Shown one piece after another: positions 54,903-64,000 of a stretch of DNA of 64,000 nt. Source of the stretch: Aristolochia californica (Eukaryota > Streptophyta > Magnoliopsida > Piperales > Aristolochiaceae); assembly GCA_029961685.1 (NCBI GenBank), contig JARWKL010000015.1:18846801-18910800 (forward strand). The letters are read 5' to 3'. The notes below the pieces were generated by a model that was given only the letters and a program-made list of their open reading frames with translations, ran no database searches and was not told where the DNA came from. Made by a program: the position numbers and the translations under genes. Position 1 is the stretch's first letter; each line of letters opens with the position of its first letter.

Positions 54903-57900
54903 TCACTTGACAAGATCATCCCACTTGCAATATTGTCCCCCTGCTAATGCCCGATAGTAACGGTCTCTGCAATACACAGGCCTTCCATCAGCGGCTTCTG
55001 CAGCTGCCGTCGCCAGGTCATCATCATCCTTCACCTCTACTGGTAAACTTAATAATTCTTCTTTTCTATATTATCATTGCAAAACCCAAAAAAACAAAAG
55101 TTCAAAGAAGTTAAGCAAGTGTTTGGAACTTCAGATTCAGGTATTAGAAGACAAAGACAAAATTTAATACTTTAGAGTTGGCTTCATCTTTGAGGCTGAA
55201 ATACTTGAACCATTTGTCTTGAAAAGATTCTGCAGGAAATCCTCTGCTGGAGAAGCAAATATGAATAACGATACCCCTGCAACCAGCATTACTCCCGTGC
55301 TAACAAGTGTTTGCTTCAGCAAATTGATGACCGGCTTCACCTAAAACAAGCATTTGAATGGGTTCAGTACGTATTAAAGATTGCAATCTCTCAGGCTTAC
55401 ATTCTCTTTGAATGGAACCAAATTTATATTAATCATTTACATTATTAGACTTATATTAAAAAGTCCTAGTATTTTGTCACTGAAAGCACTTATATTAAAA
55501 ACTCCATAGCAAAGTGAAGTGACACAATTTCTTGCCAAGATTCTTTTCCTTGAATTGGGGGTTGGGAATTCTGTTTTTGCTGTTAATATTTTGGCTGTGA
55601 TACTGGTCAGAGAACCCAAAGCTTCCAAGTTTCACAAGATCTTAATTTTGAAATTAGTGAAAGTACCATCCTGTTATTTGAAATCCTTATATCTAATTGA
55701 GCAAAATGTCTTCACAGTTGAGGAGGTATTTTTTATATCCACAAATACATGACCCAGCATAGTTCCAGCTTTTTTCCCTACTCTTTTCAGACTGTTGGGG
55801 TGATTGAACTGTGCAGTAACCTATAGTGAGTGTCATGGCAATTCTAATGTTTATACTAACAAGAAGCCAATACAGTATTCTATCTGGCAAAATTTTGAAA
55901 CTTTTAGCTGTAAATCTATGAGAATAAAAAAAAATGTAATATTTTGAAACTTTTAGCCGTAAATCTATGAGAATGCAGCACTAGATTGCTAAAATATGGC
56001 TCCAAGCTATTTAGAAGCAAAGATATAACTATGGTATTTTTTTTCTTCCAACCATTAGAAAGAGGAGATGGGAGCAGCTTTCATGGTCCTTAGCCTTAGT
56101 TTTTAAAAATATTGGAACAATCCTAGCCTAAAGAAGTGGTAGTGATCTGGATGTTAGCTGTATTCTTCTCTTCATATCCAGAATTAATGGAACGGCAGAT
56201 CACTTGCCTAGAACTTGAGGATGCTATAGTATCAAACTTCCATTCAGAAAATAATTATCTCAATTACTGCTACAACCCACAAGATAAGCGCAAGACAGAA
56301 CTAAAACGGTATTATATAGCCTGCATAGGATTATTTAACTTGAACCCACATCAACACTTTAACAACCACCCAACACCATTCAACGGTAAATCACAGCTAA
56401 AACAGCCACCAATCACTTCAGAATATACAGTTCCTATAGACCATAGGCAAATCATTGAGAAATTCACAAACTAGACTAGTAAGGTCTGTGCAGGCATAAT
56501 TTAGCAGGTATACCTTAATTCAAACAATTGAGGAGCACAAAACATCAAATGTGGATTAAGAATCTACTGTAAAGCATCTTCTAATTGGTTGTCGTACAAA
56601 GAAGAGACAAAAAGTGTCTTTTACAATAGAAAAATCAAACCTTCCCCTTGAGACATGGCCGCAGGTGAAGAAAGAGAAGGAAGAAGCAGAAAAGCCTACC
56701 AGAATCTGTAAACCTGCTTTGATGCTATGTAGAATCGTGAAGTTTGATGGCTGGAAGAGAGAAATTGGAGAGAACTAAAGCGCGAAGAAAGAGATAGAAC
56801 AGGGTTGTTGCACAATCTTGGAGAGAGTACCATGAGGGGTCAAGATCGACCCCTCTTTCTTTATATCTCGATCAAGGGGCTTAAAGCAAATATAACATAT
56901 ATGCCTCTTTCCCTATTACAACATACAGAAGTATATAACTACAAAATCATGAGAACTAAACATATCAATGAAAATAGAATAGGTCCAGAAGAGGGAGAGG
57001 GTAAATGGTTAAGCTACCCGTCAAAATATCCCAGAGACTATTATTCGAACTATGCTTTCTAATTTACTAGTTATTTCATTAGAACAATCAACAGGAAAAA
57101 TACTTGATATTTTACTTTATCTTTATGCAGATTTTTTCTTTCTCTAGATAGTGTGTACTTGCATATGTGAAATTAAGTGGTTCTTAGAATTATGATACAC
57201 TACCTTGTAAGAGCCCAGTAAACGATCTCGAGCCAGGACCTGTGATACCAGAAAACATGATAAATCATGAGGAAGTGTCAGCTTCACAGAGATGGTTTTT
57301 AGAGGAGAAGTCATTTTAGAAGCATGGCATACTATTTGATTCTTGCTTTCATCTAAATGTGCACCATCTAGTCAACAGGAATTGGTTTATGCTTAAGCTC
57401 TCTCAAGTCATATAGTGCCTTAGCAAAAAGTGCAAGCAAAATTTGGAAATCAATGTCTCACTCTTCTTTTTAGTCTGGACTCTGGAATAATCTGCACCAT
57501 TCAGTTTCCTAATGAAAAATAGGTAAAAAGAAGGTGTATTCTAAGAATTTCGTTTACAATTGTAGCTTTTAAATATTACTCAATCAAGTTTGCAGGGATC
57601 TGACCAGTGGTATTGAAAGGAAAACCTTGGATTTGAGACGACAGAGATGGTGCAAACTTTAGTGAACACTTTGAAAAAGACATAAATATCATCAAAGGAA
57701 TTTTCTTAGAGGGTTCCTTGAATTGCATTTGATCTAACCTCTGGTGGCTTCACCCACATTTGTCCATCATACCATCCACTCTCTTCATAAGGTATTACTG
57801 CTGATAGAAGTCTATCACCTACATAACTCCACCCCTATAACATGAACAACAACAGAAGATCAATACTTTATAACTTCTCAGGCCTGCATCAAAATGTAAA

Positions 57901-60900
57901 AAAAATATGACCAACAAAATTTCTGATCAAAATATGACTTATGGTCCGTCCATATACAAAGAAGCTCCACTAAGTAAATTTACTTCATTGGCTCTAGACA
58001 GATGAAGTGAGAAGCATTTTGTGCCTATAGATTGTCTCACGACAAAAACAGTATCAAGGTCCTCTCTGCAGAGATTCTAAGTTTGACATTCCAGTTGGTG
58101 AATTTTCCTTAACCTATGTTTTCTTTAGTTTGATACCATGAAATCTGAGCCAGGTTAGTCGTACTCTTCTCAATGCAAATCTGAGCCTGGTGGTGTGTAT
58201 ACCAATACCTTTTTTAAGTTCTAGATTAATAACCGGATGTCACTGCAGGAAATACGGCATAAATGAACACTAAGCACAACAATCAATGTAAAACAGATGC
58301 AAGTTTCAAAAAAAGAAAATTCTTTCGACGTTCAATCTCACAACAATTAAATTGAGAAAAGAACATACCAGATATATTCGCAAAATAACTAGTGACACCA
58401 GGAAAAGAGTTCCAGTCCCAGCAGCTAGTGCAAACCTTAGAGGTTCCTACAATTTTCAGAAGAATATCAAAAAAATTCTACAACAGCTAGAAATTTTTAT
58501 GTTATTTACACCAAGCATGGAACTTGAGTTGCAATTGGAGTTGAAACAAATTCATGGTTCATTCCAAGCTAGAAACAGTAGCACACCTCCCTACATTTCA
58601 AGGTTTGACAGTGCTTGTATCTCTTCCTATGGATGTAGTTAATAATATAGCAAATGCTGCAACTTTTATCATATAAGCATATCATAATATTATATCAAAG
58701 TGGAGGAATCTGCGTAGGAGTCCAATGTAATCAGAGCCATCTAGTACATCATCTCATCCAATGTTACTAAAACTGAACCTGCCATCAAACCGGTAAGATG
58801 ACTGGCTTTGGTCCAATCGGGTGAGACCGGATTCAACCATTGGTAGGACTAACTCATATTAGGCCACCTTCTTATTTTCTGTATATATATATATATATAT
58901 ACATATATATTATTTTGTTGAAGTTGGATATGAATCAATCTTTGTTTGGTAGATACTACCTTTTCTATGTAGGCACTTGGTCATGGTTTGAATCCTCTCT
59001 AGTAAAAGTTTTTTCATCGTGTCTTCATAAGAAAATGATTGAACCGGACCGAACTAACAAGTCCAGTTCAAGTTCAGACCAGACCCACCAGCTAGGTATT
59101 CATGATTTAAGCCAAAAACTGTTTTCCTTTTAAGTGAGAACCGAAAAACTCTGGCTTAATCTTGGTTGGCCGACTCAAGATAAAGTTTTGCCAAGTAGTT
59201 GTCAAAACTCTAGCTGTGAAACAGTATTCAGTTTTCTTGGTTAAGAATCTCCCTTGGTCCTTTTTTGGTTGGAATCTTGTAAATGAATGACACTTAGATC
59301 TAGCCAACAGTTCATGAAGAACAATTGCTGCATGTATCCTTGCATGGAGAATGTTGCACATTGTTTTTAGAATTTATGTTATATTATTGTCTTTTGTTAG
59401 TGTAATTTTCTCAATGGATCTTTAAGCTCAAAATGGAAAGAGCACTCAAAGTTGCTTTAAGAGGATGATGGTTCAAATCCACCAAGATGCATGTTAGTAT
59501 TATTTTAATACTTAGTAGGTATTTTAGTGTTTGTATATATGTTTTCATGTCATTAACACTTAATTTTCAATGTTGGTTACTATACTGAGGAGTAATATAT
59601 TAGAATGGGGGAGAGAGCCTCCTCCTCCCTCTCTTTCTCTTGTGATGAGCAGAGGAAGGGGACGGAGGGGGAGGGGAATAGTCCTTCTCCCACTTCCCTT
59701 CCCCCTCCCCTTTCTGTTGAGGATTCGTTGCATGATCTTCGGCCTTCCTTATAGGACACTATTGACCCGCCATTATAGGAGCTCAATTAGCTCCATTAGA
59801 TCAATTCTTTCCATCCATTGTAAAATCCAATCTTTTGTAATCTCTACAATCACGTTGTAACAAATTATATAAATGAAATACTCTCACCCATATCGTGTGG
59901 TGAATTCTGTTAAACATTCGCATGGTATCAGAGCATACCTGGATTAACATTCCGAGATCCTCAATGGCCTCTGAATTTTCTCCCGACCTTCTTCCCTTCA
60001 ACACCATGATTCACATGGTTACCATCAAGCTTTCATCCTCCAACTATCTCCTATGGAAGAGTCAATTTTTCCCCTCCTTGACAGTCAAGGATTGCTGGGT
60101 CATGTGGACGGCACCCTTGTGCCACCACCTCCATTTGACCCCCCACCACTCAGACGCCAAGCCCCAAACATCTGGGGTGGAAGGCAACAGATCAGTGTCT
60201 TCTTAGCCTTCTCCTCTCATCTCTTTCAGAAGAGGCCATGGCTGAAGCCGTCGGTCTAACTACATCCCGTGAGGTGTGGATCACTCTTATCAAACCCTTT
60301 CAAAGTGATGGTGGAGCAGAATTTACTAACAACCGCTTAAAAACTCACCTTCGTACCTCTGGCATTCATCACCAACTATCTTGTCCTTATACTCCCGCTC
60401 AAAACGGTCGCTCCGAACGGAAACACCGTCATGTGACTGAAACGGGCTTGGCCCTGCTTTTCCTTTCCCACACTTCTCCTAGCTTTTGGGTTGACGCCTT
60501 TAGCACTGCAGCTTACATCATCAACCGCTTGCCCATACCACTTCTCGGAGGTAAGTCCCCTTTTGAGCTTCTCTATGGTTTCTCCCCGAATTATGAAAAA
60601 TTTTATCATTTTGGTTGTCGTGTTTATCCATGTTTACGTGATTATATGCTTCATAAATTTTCCCCTCATAGCCTTCCTTGTCTCTTTATAGGATACAACT
60701 TTTCTTATAAAAGGTTATGTTGTCTAGATCTCACTACCTCTAGGATATATATCACTCGACATGCTCAGTTTGATGAGACTTATTTTCCCTCCTTAGCTAC
60801 CTCCCAGGTTCAACCACTATCCTCTCTCCAATTTTCTAATTTTATGGAACAGGTTTTCCTCCAATAGTCAAACCCCAATCTTCCCCCGCGCCCCATTCCC

Positions 60901-63897
60901 AGCACACTGCTCAATCCGGATCCCGTCCGTGTGTTCTTTGTATTGATCCCGTGGATGAGTCTTTGCAGGTCGTTAATTCTATTGCAGATCCACCTATGCC
61001 GCACTCCAATCCTAATCCACTTACTATTGATCCACTGCTCCTGCTGCTATTCTAGTGGGATCTTATCCTATGCTCACACGAGCCAAGACTGGTATTTTCA
61101 AACCTCGTCTCTCGGCCGATCTTTCCTTCTTTGGATCTTCTAGTCTTCTCTCTGCTCTCCTGACGTCCACTGAGCTTAAAGGTTTCAAATCTGCTACCAA
61201 GAATCCTGCATGGCTTGCCACTATGGATGAAGAAGTTCAAGCTTTGCAAAATAATCGTACCTGGATTTTGGTCCCTCGACCTATTTACACCAATATTGTG
61301 GGCTCTAATTGGGTATTTCGAACCAAATATTTGCCGATGGCTCAATTGAACGTCTCAAAGACCATCTCGTGGCCAAGAGCTATACACAAGTGCCAGGTCT
61401 TGACTACACCGACATATTTATCCCTGTCATCAAAGCTACCACTGTTCGTGTTGTTCTATCACTTGTTGTAACCAACCAATGGCCTCTCCGTCAACTGGAT
61501 GTCAAGAATGCCTTCTTCAATGGTCATCTTACATAACAAGTATATATGGAACAACCTCCTGGGTATATTGATCATCTCTTCCCTAATCATGTTTGTAAGC
61601 TACAAAAAGCTCTCTATGGTATCAAACAAGCACCTTGTGCCTGGTTTTAGCGGTTCAACTCCTTCCTCACTCATCTAGGTTTTTACTGCAATCGTACCGA
61701 CACTTCACTCTTTGTCTTTCACAGACAATCTGACATTATTTATTTGCTCCTATATGTTGAAGATATTATTATTACGGGCAACAACTCCTCTCTTCTTGAT
61801 AGCTTTACTTGTAAGCTTCATTTTGAGTTCGCTACTAAGGATTTGGGCTCTCTCAATTACTTCCTTGGTCTTGAAGCTACACCCACCACCGATGGTTTTT
61901 TTCTTACCCAGCTGAAATATGCGCGAGACATTCTTGCTCATGCTCAGTTACTTGACAGCAAGCCTGCTCACACTCCTATGGTTGTTTTTCAGCATCTATC
62001 TTCTGATGGTCAGTTGTTTTCGGATCCTACTCTTTACAGGTCTCTTGTTGGTGCTCTTCAGTATTTGACCATCACGCGTCCCGATATTGCTCATGTTGTC
62101 GACTCCGTCAGTCAGTTTCTACACTCTCTCATTGATGACCATTTTCTTGTTGTCAAGCGCATTCTTCACTATGTCAAGGGTACCCTACATTTTGGCCTCT
62201 CTTTCCGTCCATTTGTTGCTCCTGATTCTTTAGTTGCTTACTCTGATGCCGACTGAGCAGGATGTCCTGACACTCGTCGCTCTACCTCCGGTTACTCCAT
62301 TTACCTTGGTGACAATTTAGTTTCATGGAGTGCCAAGAAGCAACCTACTGTTTCTTGTTCCAACTGTGAGTCTAAGTATCGCGCTCTTGCTCTCACTGCC
62401 GTTGAACTTCTTTGGCTCACGCATCTTCTTCGTGACCTCAAGGTTTCTCTTCCACAACGGCCTCTCCTATTATGCGACAGCAAAAGTGCTATTTTTTTTA
62501 GCTCAAATCCTACTGCTCACAAGCGGGCCAAGCACGTTGAGTTAGACATCCACTTTCTTCGTGAACTTGTTATTACTGGAAAACTTTGCACATAGTATGT
62601 GCCCTCTCATTTACAGGTTGCTGATATCTTCACTAAAAGTGTGTCTCGGCCTCTCTTTCAATTTTTCTTATTCAAGCTACACATCTGTCCTAATCCGATG
62701 CTTCACTTACGGGGGGTGTCAAGGATTCATTGCATGATCTTCGGCCTTCCTTACAGGACACTATTGACCCGCCATTACAGAAGCTAGGAGCTCAATTAGC
62801 TGCATTAGATCAATTCTTTTCATCCATTGTAAAATCCAATCTTTTGTAATCTCTACAATCACGCTGTAACAAATTATATATAAATGAAATACTCTCTCCC
62901 ATATTGTGTGGTGAATTCTGTTAAACATTCGCACTTTTCTCCGATTGCAGCGAAAGCTTTCCGCTGCCGCCGCCTTGCCTGTGAAAAGGCTGTACCTTCC
63001 CTCGCACGATTGAATGGGCGCTTACCCCGAGTAGAATGAGACAGAGACGAACTCCATATCTATCTCTCACATGTGGTGAGATATACTTGCTCCTCAACGA
63101 TCGGTCGGGACTAGCTATATGCTTGGTCCATATCGACCAGCAGAGACGATCTTAACCCAGGTGGTGGAAGGGTCTATTCCAGCCGTACGTGAAAATTGCA
63201 AGCACATACAGACAAAATATTGTCTAAAAAACATCTTCCCTTCGACTCAAGTCCCCATATCCCTGACGTTAAGTGTCCTTAGTTCTACCTTTATCCTTTG
63301 AACCAGTTTTAGTACCTATTATGCTAGAAGGTTTCTCATATTCGCCACAAACAACCAATATTTAAAATCGAAACAGGCGGAGCTCAATCTTCTGCCTACC
63401 GTGGAAGGATTGAAACTGGCTGCTGAAATGGGCGCTCCGAGAACAGTGAAAGCGGCCACCCAGAGGCCTCCGAGACGTAGGAAGAAGGCGGCAGGACTCA
63501 GTTCACCCCATGAGTACAGAGGCCCTTCTTTTAGAGCTGAATATTCATTCACCTGTTAGAAAAGGAGAATGACATTCTATTCGGTAGTAGACCCATTCTC
63601 CCGGCATACGTAATTTCAACCGAAAGAAAACTCCGATTCTGAGAAAATCAGGACATAAAAATTCATCCTTACCGGCCTCTGTTCAAAGGGGACTTCAATC
63701 TCCAATCCCGGGTCCCAATCCCGCCCAGCAAAACCGCCTCTGCCGCCCTCCTTCTCGTCTTTCAATGCTTTAGCATGATTCAATCGCAACCGGCGTCGGT
63801 CTCCTTGTAACGGCAAAACTAAGCTGATACCCCGGCTCCACCCAGTGGTGGCGTCGGTGTTGGGGATCCAATGGCAGTAAAGCTGCAACCTGAGCAT
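54903..63897 (-). CDS. CGLD27: CGLD27-like DUF1230 chloroplast membrane protein, 7 exons
   Basis: Exons (minus): 63897-63673, 63552-63400, 58446-58369, 57834-57739, 57239-57204, 55340-55171, 55047-54903. All introns are GT-AG and the phases fit (300 residues). ATG 63897 is the first after an in-frame stop. Residues 1-60 look like a transit peptide. The family core follows: [20 protein letters not shown]; hydrophobic [86 protein letters not shown]; a third hydrophobic stretch near residue 210; then [20 protein letters not shown] and the tail [23 protein letters not shown]1230 proteins are conserved in the green lineage and diatoms and have been linked to iron-deficiency responses; biochemical role unknown. 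Intron 2 is 4.95 kb and carries a copia element in the opposite orientation; intron 5 is 1.86 kb. Confidence 0.92.
55341..57203 (-). other. Intron 5 of the CGLD27-like gene
   Basis: 1.86 kb, GT-AG. 56670-56900 has LTR-like text ('gaggggtcaagatcgacccc', 'tttctttatatctcg') that may be a decayed LTR. Nothing else recognised; short frames here are not genes. Confidence 0.5.
58878..58912. repeat. (TA)n microsatellite in intron 2
   Basis: Run of TA dinucleotides, 'tatatatatatatatatata', with a small interruption (acatatatat), inside the long intron of the CGLD27-like gene. Confidence 0.85.
59715..59932 (+). repeat. 5' LTR of element H
   Basis: 218 bp, TGTTGAGGATTCGTTGC to GTTAAACATTCGCA. Confidence 0.9.
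59964..62716 (+). pseudogene. gag-pol of element H with gag-to-integrase deletion
   Basis: Gag begins at ATG 59964 ([35 protein letters not shown], the usual copia gag motif). Near 60285 it jumps from TSREVWITL into integrase: [40 protein letters not shown]. The rest of gag, protease and the start of integrase are missing. [51 protein letters not shown] (YVDD changed to YVED). RNase [32 protein letters not shown] and [16 protein letters not shown]. Several stops. Unable to move without help. Confidence 0.9.
62717..62933 (+). repeat. 3' LTR of element H
   Basis: 217 bp, TGTCAAGGATTCATTGC to GTTAAACATTCGCA. It differs from the 5' LTR by scattered substitutions and small indels ('cagaagctaggagctc' versus 'aggagctc'). 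Confidence 0.9.
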
Positions 63898-64000
63898 CTT
63901 GCTCTTCTCTGCTTTAGATTGGTAAGGTACGGGGAAGTTTTAGTTATTCAGAATGCAGCTGTTGAAGACAGACCATGCAATTTACGTGGAGGTAAGCACT
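63898..64000 (-). other. 5' leader/promoter start of the CGLD27-like gene
   Basis: Only 103 bases upstream of ATG 63897 are in the window. They contain an in-frame stop about 60 bases before the ATG and no obvious TATA box. The promoter continues beyond the window. Confidence 0.5.

Larger units (their letters stand above)
59715..62933 (+). mobile_element. Copia element H, internally deleted, in a CGLD27 intron
   Basis: 3.2-kb Ty1/copia element: 5' LTR 59715-59932, PBS TGGTATCAGAGC at 59933-59944, gag-pol remnant, polypurine tract (acttacgggggg) and 3' LTR 62717-62933. Flanks CTTTC (59710-59714) and CTTTT (62934-62938) form an imperfect 5-bp target duplication. It lies antisense to the host gene and fully inside intron 2, so splicing of the host gene can be preserved. 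Confidence 0.92.

Overview
The window is nuclear DNA of a flowering plant, most likely a dicot. It holds three intron-aware or plant-specific host genes and a dense, nested bed of LTR retrotransposons with GT-AG introns, AT-rich spacers and no bacterial-style operons. The species cannot be fixed from the sequence.

Host genes. (1) An AINTEGUMENTA-LIKE (AIL6/PLT3-type) double-AP2 transcription factor lies on the minus strand at 1998-5553. It is rebuilt here as 8 exons, including the 9-nt micro-exon typical of the family, giving 428 codons. (2) A single-exon AGC VIII kinase of the WAG1/WAG2 (PINOID-related) type lies at 30876-32333, minus. (3) A CGLD27/DUF1230 chloroplast membrane protein lies at 54903-63897, minus. 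It has 7 exons in frame (300 codons), and its 4.95-kb second intron contains a 3.2-kb copia element. A fourth, unidentified and apparently broken gene lies at about 34359-36092, minus.

Repeat layout. 1-1395: LTR end plus copia debris. 7.8-8.05 kb: 90-bp minisatellite. 10.5-17.9 kb: a tandem array of seven ~1-kb TRIM-like/copia units, each carrying a fragment of the nucleolar protein gene NOP56. 20.9-29.0 kb: gene-capturing gypsy element A (spinster-like transporter, ketoacyl-ACP synthase and PPR fragments), split by a 2.4-kb hAT element with an 8-bp target duplication and by a solo LTR with a 5-bp duplication. 36.1-42.2 kb: a complete but mutated chromodomain gypsy element (C) with LTRs and a perfect 5-bp duplication, inserted beside a minus-strand copia remnant (42.2-43.7 kb). 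44.5-54.5 kb: a minus-strand gypsy element (E) interrupted inside gag by gene-capturing element B (NADH-glutamate synthase, PPR, aspartate carbamoyltransferase and poly(A)-binding protein fragments). 59.7-62.9 kb: an internally deleted copia element (H) in the CGLD27 intron.

Most notable. Elements A and B share their 5' end (PBS-side sequence, gag-like ORF, leader) and their 3' end (an unidentified coding tail, chromodomain remnant, LTR), yet carry entirely different host-gene fragments between them. Short CACTG/CAGTG hairpin motifs recur beside the cargo in both. This looks like a family of gene-capturing LTR retrotransposons. The NOP56 array may be an independent case of the same behaviour followed by tandem amplification.
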